Assembly (NCBI GenBank): GCA_036850595.1
Contig: CM072165.1
Span: forward strand, 8,690,109 to 8,754,108
Direction of reading: 5' to 3'
From: Rhyacichthys aspro
Lineage: Eukaryota > Chordata > Actinopteri > Gobiiformes > Rhyacichthyidae
Length of the DNA stretch: 64,000 bases
Positions 12,651 to 25,930 of the stretch are shown in pieces. The notes beneath the pieces were generated by a model. It had not been told where the DNA came from and made no database searches. It worked only from the letters and a program-made list of their open reading frames with translations. Position numbers and translations under genes: made by a program. Each line of letters opens with the position of its first letter. The first letter of the stretch is position 1.

Positions 12651-14778
12651 TGATATATGTGTGTGTGTGTGACTGCGACAGAATAATGCATGCCATCCTG
12701 TGATTGTGAATGATCAAAAGCACTGTTTTTTTATGTGAGGGATGCAGTGACAACTTTCCTTCCTGGAACGCAAAAAAATCCATGCTGTAGAGGCGTGAGG
12801 GCTTTGATCGCTTTCATTGAACTCCAAGAACTGCTAAATAATGAAGGTGTGCATTCAGAGAGCTCATAAAACGGATGTCAAATGCTTTCATTTTTTACTT
12901 CCCCTTATTATATACAATGTGCTGTAAAGATTAGCAGGAAACACCATTTTGAAAGCCATGCTGCTGAATACGTTGGAAACATTTAGCTCTAATGTAGAGT
13001 CAGACTCGATTTTCATAGAGGTTGCATTACTATAATTAAGACAGCCCTGTGTTAATAACCCACCTCACGGAGTTGACGTCTCAGTTAAAAAGCCTCCAAT
13101 TAAAGTCCATATATCAGGTTCTACAGGTGGCTGGCTTTTCTGCTGTCAAAGCGCTAACCACTGAGTCATGGCACGGCCTCCATCTCCCACGAGAAGCCGG
13201 TTTTCACCTCTTCGCTCATCTTTTAACAGGAATCCTTGACTTGTTGGCTCACATGGCTTTTTGTCGGATAGCAGAGCTTTCCGCTTGCACAATGGAGATA
13301 TAAATGTCCCTACGGCTGTCAGCACGGAGAGCTAATTGTAAGAGGGGAAGGTGGTGTACAAAAGCTTTGACAAAAAGGAAATACTTCTCTGGAGAACTTT
13401 TGTTTCTGTTGCCCTAAAAAGAAAAGTGAAGGGAAGGTGAGTGCTTTGGTCAGTGCCAGGTAGTTTTGTGCAAGAGCCAACTGACAGCTCCTTAGCGACT
13501 GTGTCTAACGAATGCAAAAGTACGGGCTGGAACAATTTCCGAGTAAAATGTACTACTACTCACTTGAGATGAAGTCAATGAAAAGATGGCATAGGAAGGA
13601 CGTGCAGAGCTATATGAAAAACCGTGGAGGGTAGAAAGAAGAAACAACTGTGTGGTGTTGCGCAATCAGTTTCTCTGTCTTTGTGCTCCCATTCATTCAA
13701 GGCAGGACCACCGAGGCAGAATGCTAAGCTAATGAGCTCCCGTAGGATAGCGCCGCTTCCCGCTCTGGCACGCTGTCAGATTACTCTCTACAAAGTCTCT
13801 TATTACCAGACGGCTTAGTGAAGACCGGTCTAGCTTTAGCTTAGCTTAGTTTGCAAGTCCCCCAGCAAATCATTGCCCACTCTTCTTGGCTTCCAAACTA
13901 ATAATCTCCATCTAAAATTTGCCTCAGGTCTACTGTTTACGGTGCCTACTTAATTCCAGCTTCTTGTACCGTTTGGGGAAGAAATAATGGGTGCACAGCT
14001 TGAAAATTTAATTGTCTTACAAATGGAATTCCACTGTTGTGCTTTGTCGTCTGCCAAAGTTTTAATTAGACACAGAAACACCTGCATGTGCAAGCTCACT
14101 GTGGACACTATAAAACAGTGGACCAAGAGAGAAATGAGGGCTGGCTCCATGATATCTGGCACCCTTTTACCACAGAAATAAATAAATAAAACACAAAATA
14201 AGTCTGTATTTTTGTTTTGTTGAATTCAATCCTTATTATTTTCAAGTACTCATATACTTTAATACGTTCTTTGTATTTGTCCAAGTTAGCCTCTGCTGCT
14301 AAACTCTTATGCTAGCCTATACAGATTAGATTCATTCTATCGAGACTGCTTTCTGTTGCTTTTAACAGAAATTTCCAAAGCTCGGCATCACTAGCTACAT
14401 AGGCTTTTGTGATATTTTGCTTCGCTGGTTTATGTTGAGTTTATCTGAATCGGCCCCCATATTTACACATGTCAAAGCATTAAAACTTTATCTATAATAG
14501 TTTCCATAACAGTAATTAATGATAGCACAGCAGAACAATAAAGCTAATGGTAATGCACATGCTAACACGTTCTAATTCATTATGACCAAGGGGAAATAAC
14601 TAAGCTTGTAAACGGGGCTTCAGCTGCCGTTGCTGGGAAATGTTGCTCCCTTGGTCAGACAGCAGAGAGGACCAGTGAGGAGCATCTGGACAGACGAGGA
14701 TGAGTTATGGCGCAGGGCAGAGTTGATTCTCAGGGCTGCTCTCAAACACAGCAAATGAAGATGGATTCCACTGGGACC

Positions 14779-14799
14779 TGTGTGTGTGTGTGTGTGTGT
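14779..14799. repeat. TG dinucleotide microsatellite
   Basis: About ten uninterrupted TG units. Simple sequence only. Confidence 0.9.
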
Positions 14800-17049
14800 C
14801 CAGTAGATAGAGCTGAAAGTGAAATGTCCTCATGGACTTGTCAAACTGATGGAGTGTGTTTGTATGTACGCATCTGGAACATATGTTAAAAAGGCAGTTA
14901 GTATGATGGAATCGCATTTATTTTATTCTCGCTTAGGTGCTGTGTATAGTGCCATTCAATAAAACGTTTGTGTACGTCTCAAGGACTAAAGCAGTGAGCC
15001 AGCCTCCTCCTGTGTGTAGTGTGAGGTTCAGGAATCAGCCGTTGTTTGCCTGAGAGTCATTTGGATTGAATTGATAAGAAGGCCATTAGCCTCCGCTTCA
15101 GCCCGTTGCCATGACAACGTGTCTTCTTTGCGGAGAACGGCATGGTGCCTTAGGTATCTCTTCAAAGTGAACCTTTAGTGTACAAGCTGTTTGTGCTGAA
15201 TATTTTGTATCGGTCGGTTGGTGAGGTGAACTCATCTGTGATGTTATGGTACTGTCGAACATCAATATTTTATTTGCTCAATTGTATGTGAGTAATCAAG
15301 TTCCCCAGGCGACTGTATACAGTGACTACCTGCAATAGTATGTATCCGGCTGATTAGCTCTTAAACTGTTTCAAACATCTGGACCTGCCACTCAAAGCCA
15401 TCTCCAGGGCTTAAGGTAACATCTGTACGCGCCACTAGCCATCCGAGCCACTGAGTGAACATCTGTCGGTTGTAATGCACCGTATGATTGGCAGGTGGTG
15501 TGAGGGGAGGTCACGGCTTGCATATCAAAGCCCACATTGCTTTTTACCGTCTGCAATAGAAGCTTAAAGGTCAGGGGTAAGCTTGTGACTTGAATGTTGC
15601 TCATTCTGCTAACGGAATATGTATAAAACACAAGTGGGAGGAAGTGAAAGTATCGTAAACGTGCCCTTGAGCAATCTAAAAGAAGAGGCACTTTAGAATA
15701 ATTTGGGTTCTGCTGTAAGCCCTGTTCATTCTAATCTCAGAGAACAATGCTGAAAAGCAGAAAAAAAAGCATTTTTCATTTTGAAAGCAATATAGATACC
15801 AAAAAAAAAAAGACGGATATGTTTGCTGATAGAGATTAAAAATATGATGCTGCTTCGGTATCTGTGTTTGTTGTCAACAACGGTGGCCCTCTTAGGGGTC
15901 ACACTTATCCTCTTATCATTTTATTGCAGGGTTTCCAGTGGGAAGTCACATCCATTAGCAATCTTTAACCTTAGCAGTTTTCCTTTCATACTGGTAAGAT
16001 CAAAAGAAAGATTTGAGGGTTACTCATCTTTTTTTCTTTTTAATGGTCTCATATTTGTGCAGAAATCTAACACACTTTTACTTGGTCAGATCTTAAAAAA
16101 AGAGATATTTGTTCTGTTTGGTATGGTTAAAATGTCTGTGTGGTTGCTCAGTTAATGCAGTTCATTTGTATTAGAGACAGTACATTCCAAAACCCATCAT
16201 CAGACCCTTCAGTCTGCTTCAAACCTTTTGATTGAAATGTGAACACTTCATGTGGCCTTTTACACAAAATGCTTTTGCCGATTCTGTTGCGGATTGACCT
16301 CTTGTTCACATAAGGCCAGCTCTATGAAAACAAAGTGACCGAGGAGATTAGTTTAGTTAAATGCGGTCGACACGATTAATATCTCACATTTGTTGAAAAA
16401 AAAGTGTAAAGTGAAATGTAAAAATGTAAAAAGTAAACTTGCTTGTAATTACCCGTATCTTTTACTTTAAGTGGCACAAAAAAGAAAAACTTTAGCGGAC
16501 ACAGAGAGAAGAGGGGTCATCTTTTAGGCATCAGGTCTTTCTCTTTAGATGATGTTCAATCAAATGTGAGAGTGATGCCTGCTGATATTCAGAATAAAGT
16601 CAAAGGAAGAGTTTTACACAACTTGATAAAGGCCGTAATAAAATGCTAATGTGAAACATCAATACCAAAAACAAAATATTCATTTCATTTCAAAGCCTAA
16701 CAGAGGCTGAAATAAATCTGATGTCAGCTGAAATGAGCAGATAAAAATGAAGAAGACAAGGTAGCCTAATTGTAGCACGTTGCATTATAATATTTTCTCA
16801 TATTTTCACAGTTTAATTGTCCTAGGTCAGTGTGTACTCAGTATGGTCCTATTAATATAAAAGACCAGGTCAAAAACCATGTCCTGGTACTCACCTACTC
16901 GCCAGATAGTAACTGAATAAAAAGGATGAATTACACCCCTGCACATAATCTTTTATTGTCCAAAGTTAGTTCTAAAATACCACAGAGAAAGAAGAGTGGA
17001 CATAATCTTTAAACACCCCTCTACCCACTCCCTCCTCATTTTCCTTTTT

Positions 17050-17410
17050 CATGCTCCAGCAACTTCTAGAGGGCCCTCAAATTAATCAGCATTTTAATGG
17101 AAGCTGGTTAAATATTCAAATTCAATCATGAGTTGCTTAACACATCTCGAGCTGGCCTCTCTTCTCGGAGGTGAGCGGAGGCACTGGGGCAAACACATTA
17201 GCATACAGACAGCCACTGTTTGGCACGCGGCTTAGTGCGGAAAGTTTGAGCGAGTTTAAGGCATGGATTTTTATAAATAGAAATATGGCACCATTTTCGG
17301 CATCATTAAGCTAATTATTGTTTGAATACAATGCGAGCAGCCTCACTTCACTGAGCTATTACGCACCATAAACTAGTTTCAATAGGTCACGGAGTAATTA
17401 AGTTGTCGCT
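17050..17410. promoter_or_regulatory. Candidate conserved enhancer-like block
   Basis: The block carries several homeodomain-type cores (AAATTAATC, GCTAATTATTG, AGTAATTAAG) and a SOX-like ATTGTTTG, within about 360 bases that otherwise lack repeats or open frames. Such clustering is common in vertebrate gene-desert enhancers. There is no alignment behind this; it is a motif-density judgement. Confidence 0.25.
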
Positions 17411-18355
17411 TTTGTTTTTTACAAGGGCTGTAAATGTTTACATTGTCCTGTCATGTCATTATCATTATCTATCCATTCTTTTAATCATGATGGAGGTTGT
17501 GTCTACGGATATTTTTGACAGGCCACAACAGTGACCTAACAATCATCTTAAAAACACTCTTGAAAACTCCTCAAATTGGAATGGACAGTGTTTGGCGCAA
17601 ATCACAGTGGCATTGTTCTTTGTGCAGCAACGTCAGCCATCATTCTGAGCGTTCAGTCATTTGACAGGATGGTGGAGGAGCCGCTGTCAAATAAACCGTG
17701 ACCGCTGCAACCTGTCATGAGCCCTCCGCGCTCACCCCGTTAGATGTTGAGAAGCATGTCACTCTCTGAACCTCCCCCACACACACCTGTAGAGAACAGA
17801 AAAACAAGGAAAAACAGAGTATTTGCTCCGATTGATGGGACTGTACCTAACAGCTTTCTCCTTGATCTAAATTCTATTCTAAGATGCATTAGAGACACGA
17901 GCTTTCTCAGGTTACCACGCCGATGCAATGTAATTATTGACACTGGTCCGGGGTTCATAAAAAAATGGTTCCAATCTTTCACTTGAGTCTCATTTGAGTG
18001 TGAGGCTGATACAAAATGAAGATCTGTGGGCGTCTAAAAATAGCTTGGTGATAAATCAGATCAGGGTGTGTATGTGTGTTGGATTTGCTTTGTGGTGTCT
18101 GGGTGGAGTAGTGGAGTTAAATAAAGCTTTGGAGACTAAAAAATGCGAGAATTTATGCATTCTTGGAAGGCACTTTGTGAGAAGGAGTTGACTAATGTAA
18201 ACATCCATGGTGCCTGTTTCTAAAAATGTCTCAAAGCCCTTTTTCTCTTGCCTTGACCGCTGAAATCGACATATCCAAAGATATCATATATGCTTCATGG
18301 CTGGCTTGGGTGCGATATGTGTGGTGTTGTTTTGCACACACTTCTCTTCTTATAG

Positions 18356-18870
18356 CACACATGTCAAACTCAAGGCCCCAGGGCGAAATGCGGCCCATTG
18401 CAATGTTTTATGTGGCCCTTCAATACATTAATATTTTTGGGACTTTACAAAGGGCACTAAACTATTCTGAAGATATGTATGTATGTAGGTTTTAGGTGTA
18501 TTGGAACAGGTTTTAGTTGGATTGGAACAGGTTTTATATGGACTTGAACAGGTTTTTGTTGGGCTTGATCAGGTTTTATGTGAACTTGAACATATTTTAG
18601 TTGCATTTGAACAGGTTGTAGTTGGATTTGAATGGCTTTAGTTGGATTGGAACAGGTTTTATATGGACTAAAACAGGTTTTTGTTGGATATGAACAGGTT
18701 TTAGATGGATTTGAACAGGTATCAGTTGGATTTGAACAGGTTTCAGTTGGATTTGAACAGGTTTTAGATGCATGCAGTGGATTTGAACAGGTCTGTCACA
18801 GTTCTTCGGCCCCTGAAATGTTTCTTATTTACTATTGCGGCCCCTCACCACTTTGAGTTTGACACCACTG
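18356..18870. mobile_element. hAT-like non-autonomous element, copy 1, with 8-bp target duplication
   Basis: The element runs from CACACATGTCAAACTCAAGG to TTTGAGTTTGACACCACTG, so its ends are inverted copies of each other. It is flanked by TCTTATAG (18348-18355) and TCTTACAG (18871-18878), an 8-bp target duplication with one difference, which is the hAT signature. Related copies lie at 41338-41776 (opposite orientation) and 63525-63944. A 21-bp tandem array fills its centre. No transposase is present, so it must be mobilised in trans or be dead. Confidence 0.88.
18486..18794. repeat. Degenerate 21-bp tandem array inside hAT copy 1
   Basis: Roughly fourteen imperfect units of the form TTGGATTTGAACAGGTTTTA lie between the hAT termini. 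Because the period is a multiple of three, it creates a chance open frame with a GFEQV repeat. This should not be mistaken for a protein-coding gene. Confidence 0.85.
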
Positions 18871-18878
18871 TCTTACAG

Positions 18879-21800
18879 GGACTCAATCCCTTTCATATAG
18901 AGGCTTTCATCTTGGAGAATAAAAGGACACCTCAGTAACAGATTTGAGTCATACTTAGTATCTTTTTTGTGGACATGAGTCCTTATGTAGCGTCCTCTAA
19001 AAACAAATGTCATCCATGTAGGCTTGAACCAACACCGAACCATTCATTTCTCTTCAGTGACAACCTTTGAACTTTTAAGCCTATACGACAAAATGTCCTA
19101 CAGCTCCCACTGGTATTTTTTCCCACAGTCTGAAAGACCAACAACCCCCAAGCGATAATAATATTTCATCACCGCCTTTAAGTGTGGGGCGCCCTTGTCA
19201 TCTCTGGGGGGTAACCGTTAGTGGGAGTGGAAAAGTCACATTCCCAGTGACTGCTGAGGGACTCGGGACTGGAATGTGTGAAACCAAATGTCAACCTTTT
19301 CCATTCATCACTTGTTCTCTTCTCCTTTTATCGACCTTGGAGTTTTTTAAAAGAAATGGTGTTAGTCTGGATTGTATCGGCCATGCTTCTGTGCGACGAC
19401 TCCTCATTTCCAAGTGATTACTGAGTCCATTGAAAGAAGCAGCGAGCTGTCCTGATATGATTATCGCACCTATCAGCTGTCAGAGATATTGATGTTTCCA
19501 TGGAGTAGAATGTAATTGCCCATTGTGTGCAAGAAAATGGCTGGGTGCTGTGTAGGTAGCTTTATTTTACAGTATATATGTAAATAAGTGGGCTTTGTAA
19601 GCTTTTTGAGGGGTATTTATATGCACTAAACATGTGTGTGCTGTCAGTGAGTGGGCAGAGAACATTAGCAAGTGGTCCAATATTTAGGTGGTACAAAAAT
19701 ACATATTGATTACATAAGGCACCTGTAGTGTGTGTGGTGTTTCTTCACTACTATCTACCCATTTTAGAAAAAAACCACAAAAAAAACAAAAAAAATGGTA
19801 ATCTGCAAGAGGAGGAAAAGCTATGGTTATTACAGGGTACAAACCAAACAAATGAGAATAAATGGGAGGCAGTCATGTTTTGCCCGTGGCTTAACAACAT
19901 CCGTGACAATAAAAAGCCTAATAACCCATGTCCTCTCAATGATCATTACATAATTACACGATATTACATGCCGCAATATGTCATTTATTGTGGATTTCAT
20001 TCCCAATTTGCCCAGCCAAATTGGAATGTCAGGGGCGGGAAATTGCACGACATGGGATGTACTTTCGACCGCAGCCAGCAATGCTCCCCGCCTCATATAA
20101 AATGGAACCGGGGCTGCGCGGACTTCCTCCCCTCACATCCAATGTCAGCGGATTTTCCGGGCTGCTGTCGGACAGAGTCATTTTGAAGGAAAAAAAGAAA
20201 GAAAAGAAAAACCCGCACTGGCAGCTTGCACAGAGGAAAGGCAAGCAGTTTCTCGGAAGTGCGCCGTGGTCATTTCCAGAAGGTGCTGAAGTAAGACGTC
20301 CACATTTGCGTTGGAAAGTAGCGTCACTTAGTCTATTATTCATTTATTTATCTCCTCATAGGGTTAGTTTTGCATTTAAATTTGAACATGTCGTGTAAAA
20401 TATCATTGGTACTTATTTATTCCTATTATTTTTGATTTAACAACATAATGAGAAAATTGCACTGAGCTCCTCAAATATGGACTGTGGATTGAGACTGACG
20501 GTGACAGCAGCTTTGGGCTTGACACTCTCACACTGTATCCTTGTGTGTCTATGCCCCAACTCAATTTAAGTTGAGGGACCCCCACAGGTAATCACCAATC
20601 TCTAAAAAATCTCCCTCCCTCATAGGACCCCATCCGATTCGCTAAAATCCGTGATGGTACCTATTCCCTCTGAAATACACCTTTTTTTAATGCTCCGACT
20701 TGCATGTATCTGTACACAGCGGCCGACCAACTCCACTCTGTTAGCAGCGGGCAAAAGTCCAGCTGTGAGGCGCCCTGCAAATTGCCTGTGATTACAGCGG
20801 TTTGGTGAAATTCAGTGGAGGAGAGTGAGAAGGGAAGAAAAGCGGGAGATAGAAAGGAAACTGCAATCAATAAAACTCTGAGCAAAGCATAAAAAAAAAA
20901 AAAAAACCTTTCTGATCCATTGCTTCTTCATCTCTCTGTGGCTTTGGTTAGCTGGGCAAAATCAAAAGGGTTTTGTTGACGAATGATATTTTAAAGCCGC
21001 TTTTTATTTGGAAAAGTCCAGTAAGGGATGAAAGGACAATCCAATAAATTGTGTTTTAGGAGACTTATCATATTTCTTCATTTTTAGGGCTATAGGCTGA
21101 TCTGTGAAATGGGATTAACAACTCTGCGGCTGGTCTGACTTTATAGAAAATTCCAAAACATGAATAGGCCGTCAATACTGGAACATAACTCTATGGAATG
21201 ATTACATCTCGAGTGATGAAGTCTGTTGGAATGCTGTTACTTTCATTAAACAGCTCTGGGTTGTAGCTCCGAAGCCAAGGTTGAAGTTTTTAATCAACGT
21301 CAAATCACAGTTTCATTTCCAATTTACACCTTGACAATCTGTGTAGCGCAGCACAGTCGACGCCCGGAGGAATCTTTGTCTTTCCTTCGCCGTCTCTTTA
21401 TCCGGCTCCGCACTTTCTCGGAGATACTAATAAAAAAGTCTAATAAAAACGGAGGTGAACGCTACAGGGCATGGGAAACTCCAGCAGCTGCAAGAGGTTC
21501 ACCTCCACGTACCGCCAGGATGAGGAGGATTCGGGAAATCACAACAAGTTTGGACGACATTGTCACTTACGCAACAGGACGACCATGACAAAAGGCCATC
21601 AATTCGCATTTTGCCGTTTCTCCTCAGTCTGCATATTTTCTGCTGTGTCTTTTTGTCCTTGTCGCTCCAATTCCTTATCTGTCATTTCTGTCTCTGTGTC
21701 TTTTGTGTCGTGTGATTTCATTCGTTTCTGATAGGAGCGCTGTCCACTGCCTTCCCTCCTCTTTGTATCTGCCAGAAGCTGGTTTAGACTTTTATGTTGT

Positions 21801-23611
21801 GGTTAAAAGCTCAAATCAAAGCTTCTCCCACCTCTATCTTATTCTGTATGTGCACGGGTCCCTCGGGCTGAAGACCCAGAGGCTGACGTGGGGCTTATCT
21901 GTCTGTAACTAGGTATTGATTTCACACACATGTACATGAGGCTCTCTGGCCTGAGATCACACCACACTGCCTCCTTCTGAGCAGTCTTTGATTTAGTTTT
22001 TATTTTTTTTTATTTGCTCGATTCACGATGTGTGGAGCTGCCCTGCGATGCGCGCACAGGTTAAAGGTATACAGAGATAATGATGGCTGACGGCTGAGAA
22101 TCCCACAAGTTCTCAAACTAAAATCCTCCACAAATATCAATCGTCTGACCGTCGGCCGCCAAGTCTGAAATAAACTAAAACTCGATTTTTTTTGGTCTTT
22201 ACCCCACTCTCTGCTCTCCACACGGCTCACTTTCCACTCCACTGACGAAGCCTTCATAAACAATCCCCAACTGCTAATTATTACTGCGCCGACAACAGAG
22301 TGCAATAAATTAGCAGCCGGCTAATGAATTCCCACAGATTTGGTGATTGTGTGTGGAGGAGCGTGGTGGGAAGGGAAAGGATTGCAAAAAAAAAAAAAGC
22401 CAAACAACAACAACAACAAAAAAACAATGCTCCAACACTCTTGTTTTTGCTTAAGTCTCTTCCACTCGCCGGCTGAGCAATCACCGAACAGGCTGCGTGC
22501 CACGATTAGCGCTGAATGAAAAGAGAGCGAGGAGAGACACTGTTACAGCCCATGAAATTGAGATCATTAAACAATGGTTGGATTTTATTTCCGTTTTAAC
22601 AGCATCGTTTAAATGAATGGACGTCTTGGAGGATGTTCCCATGAATTGAAAGAGCCATATTTGTAAATAAACACAGCTTTAGCAAATCAAACAAACTCCA
22701 GTTACACTTTTTCTGATGTATTGTTCCCCGCTGTGATCATATGAGTACATTTTCATTACTCTATCCCGGACCAGCACCCATTTTCTAAAAGCACATCAAC
22801 AAATAATAAGCTTTGCCATTACAAAATACAATAGCAACAGCATTATGACACGGACTGCTTTACTGTTCACACATCCAAACGTAACTTTCCGTATAAGGCC
22901 TGAATGGTGGTCTGCTGCATATTGCATTAGGTGTAGCAGTAGATGCGGCTTTGTGTGCCAATGCTAATGGTAAAAAGACCATAAAAATAGAGGTGTTGCA
23001 GTGCAAAGGCTCTCACATACAATGATTTATTCAGATTAGAGAGCACATACATAGGGCTTGCAGGGCAGGACTAACATGCCACTAGTCATTATTTAATGCT
23101 CGGTGGCTTCAGAGCGGGGAGAAGTGTTTATTTATTCAGAAATAGTTTCTCCATCTGCGAGTCATGCAGAACGCCATTTTTAGTGGAAGAGCAATATCTT
23201 TGTGATGTTGCGTTTAAAATCACAAGTTGTGCACATCTAATTAAAGGCAACTTTCCTGCTTTTTGTTCTTTTCTCTGTCTATACTTTTGTCCTTTTTTTG
23301 GATTTTACTCCTAAGCCTAAGACTCCCCATCGCGCCGTTACTCTTCCCCATTTTAATCCTCCATCTTTTTCGTCTCTCTCCGGCCCCACCATCCTCACCT
23401 CCTGTCCCCTATCTGTCTTTCTCTCTCTGGCTCTTGACATGAGTGAAGAGGCCCGCTGAGATAAAACACAATGTCAGAGCTCTCTCCGCTGAGTGGGAAA
23501 ATTGACTGGGATTGTCTGTGGCAGTCCCCACTCGCAGCAGTCTGTGGCCCGTGATGCTTAAAGTGCTGCGCTAATTAGTTTTCTCTCTGTCCTTTCCGCC
23601 ATTACCAGACT

Positions 23612-23613
<2 letters not shown>
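18879..23613. other. Intergenic DNA
   Basis: Unique intergenic sequence. A GC-rich patch at about 20010-20180 and open frames over 19728-20398 show no domain, no consistent codon bias and no splice structure. An A15-type tract lies near 20890. The short coding-like segment at 21471-21602 is listed separately. At about 22270-22340 TAATTA and TAATGA motifs cluster. Confidence 0.45.
21471..21602 (+). other. Unassigned coding-like small ORF with N-myristoylation motif
   Basis: An ATG in favourable context (GGC before it and G after it) follows an in-frame TGA only five codons upstream. It opens MGNSSSCKRFTSTYRQDEED, which fits the N-myristoylation rule (G2, S6) and has a cysteine at position 7 that could be palmitoylated. 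The first 20 or so codons mostly end in G or C. After about residue 44 the frame becomes T-rich and low-complexity up to its stop at 21731, and no good splice donor is visible. It may be a conserved micropeptide, a first exon, or chance. I do not recognise it. Confidence 0.25.

Positions 23614-23655
<42 letters not shown>
23614..23655. repeat. CA dinucleotide microsatellite, 21 units
   Basis: Perfect CA repeat of 21 units, likely polymorphic. Open frames read through it on the minus strand are artefacts of the repeat. Confidence 0.97.
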
Positions 23656-23659
<4 letters not shown>

Positions 23660-25930
23660 CTCCATTCTCTCTTTTGTGCTGCCTTGCTAATTTGCCGTTC
23701 CCTACAGTGTCTCTGTGGAAAGTGTGGATACACCTTCGGAGGGGTTTTATGCACGGCTATGCATGTCACACGAGCAAATGTCTCCTTCTGTATTTGTTTG
23801 CCAAAGCGGCGCATGGGGATGGCATTGAGGGCAAAAGCCAACGCAGCACAATGACTGCTTCAGATAGCATTTGACAAACACAGTCTTAAGGCGACTTAAA
23901 TCGGTAAACATGCGGGGACCTGCTGTTGGTCTATAATTCTTCATGTTGTTGAGTTATGATTTTTGCTCAAATGCAGGAAGATAAATGTTCTGCAAACCGC
24001 CTGAGGTCCTATTTTTAAACGTTGAAGGTTTAGTGCAGACTGCATGTTCCTATATACAAGCTGTACTAAGTGATAAGGAAACATGTGGCACAAATAAAAT
24101 GTGTCACATCTCGTTATAGATGATGTAGGTTGTCATTATACCTTAGTTTTCAAGGCAAATTCAACTGATTTTTTTTCAAGCAGCTCTATTTAAAAATCCT
24201 GGCCAGCAATACCTATTCACATTGAAGAATCTTTGGGTATTTATTTAATATAAAACTCAAAAATGGTATTCGTTAGTTTCTGTAAATTTGGCTTTCACAC
24301 TACATCCCTGACGCTGTGATTACTGTCGTCATGACAACGGAGGATGGACCTCCCAAACTCTTCTTTTACTGTGGTGAATGTGTTGTCTCCTGAGTTCACT
24401 CATTTTACAGTTTAAACAGAGGAACACATTAATCAGACTGGAATAGGGCCTATTGAGACATGTTAGTATTAATATAGAATTAATACAGACAGCATAAACT
24501 TCAAATGCACTGTTTAAGACGTGTTTTGAATTGCTCAAAGTAAACCATCGGCTTCAAAGAAGGCATCTGCTGCAGCGTAGCAAGAAAAATACAGCCATTG
24601 TAAACTTTTGTTGCTGCTTTTGATGTATTTTAAACTCAATTGATATCCATTTTCCCCTTTCGTCTCATCTGTTTGCTCTTCTTTGTGTGTTTATTTGGCC
24701 GTCACTTCCTGCATTTGGTCCAAAAGTCTGAGCAAATGAACTGGACTTTGGTTTAATTTGGTCCGGACCGAGACCACCTCTTTTTGCTGGACCAAAGAGC
24801 AGTTTTTAGTCTGAACCACAGTCCGCTGGTGCTTTCACAACTGAAGATTTGGTTTTGAACCAAATTAAAAAGTCTGGGATTCCTTTAGAGCTATTTTTAC
24901 TCAGTAGAAAATCTAATCAAATCAGTGACTACCATTTATTTAAAAAGGCAGGCTTGTTGGTACTACCTCTTAGGATTCTTACACAAATCCACAGAGACCA
25001 GACTAATTCTTTGTATGGAATGAAAAAGAATTGATGTGGGTGGTCAAGCTATGATTTTAAGGTTAAGCCAAAATATCAAACACACTGCCTCGTACACAAT
25101 CCTTGGTGATGTTGTTGGTGTTAATTGTTTGTAACCTGGAAAATGTTTGACACCAAAATCTGAAGAAACAGTTGCAAAGTGCACTCCATCAAGGTGTTCA
25201 CTACTAAAGCAAAAAAAGACATCAAAACAGGACACACTTCTTCCTGTATATGCACATCTTATATCTTACACCACCTTGTCACTGCTTTTAAAGGACTCCC
25301 ACATTAAAATGCAACTGTAGTGTTAAGGGATCAATAGCAGAATAATGCCTCTAAGCTCATTACAAGGTGATAATGTACTCGCCGTGACCCAACGAGTCAC
25401 ATAGGGCTACATTCAAATACAGTACTTTAAAAATCTGTCCCCAGTGTGAATTTGTCAATAATCATTTCTATGAACATTGCCTTTGGAGAATATTTAATGC
25501 ACACTTGTTGATTGTGATGCATGCTGCAACTATTCATACTTGGAATAAAAGAATATGATGGGTCCACTCTTATGTGTCAAGAGCAGCCTTGGTGATGGCA
25601 GTAAAGAGCACTGTCTTAAAATGTCGCTCCGCAATTAGGTGGAGAACTCGTCAGTGTGAAGGTCATAGTGTGTGATTCACATTATTTCCATAGTCTTCAA
25701 GACATTCAGTGAAGGCCTCGTGGAAGAAGGTGGTGTCATTCGGAGGAGACTGTCCGTGTTACTGTGACTAAAAGAGATGATGATAATGATGTTTCTCAAA
25801 TATAGAACATAGAATTACTCGCAAACATGACTGGTTTATGAGTGATGTCTGTTGCATGCACTGGTTGTCTCCTGTGTGCATTTATTTAGCTCCATTTTAA
25901 CAGCAAAAGTGATCAAAACAACATTACTAT
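23656..25930. other. Intergenic DNA, possible old repeat near 24.7 kb
   Basis: No gene is seen. The stretch 24710-24870 contains repeated GGACCAAA/TTTGGTCC motifs in both orientations and the phrase GGTGCTTTCACAACTG, suggesting a decayed DNA-transposon piece. I cannot define its ends or class. Confidence 0.35.

Larger units (their letters stand above)
12651..18355. other. Intergenic DNA with short TG tracts
   Basis: Unique-looking intergenic sequence. It holds a short TG tract at 12655-12671 and another at 14779-14799. The block 17050-17410 is treated separately as a possible regulatory element. I see no coding exon and no recognisable repeat with intact ends. Confidence 0.5.

Noticed and set aside
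18632..18856. Repetitive GFEQV protein
   Set aside because: It is produced by a 21-bp tandem array inside a hAT-like element with target duplications; it is not a gene.
19728..20398. Overlapping plus- and minus-strand open frames of 88-152 residues
   Set aside because: Several frames are open at once, none shows codon bias or splice structure; probably GC-balanced non-coding DNA.
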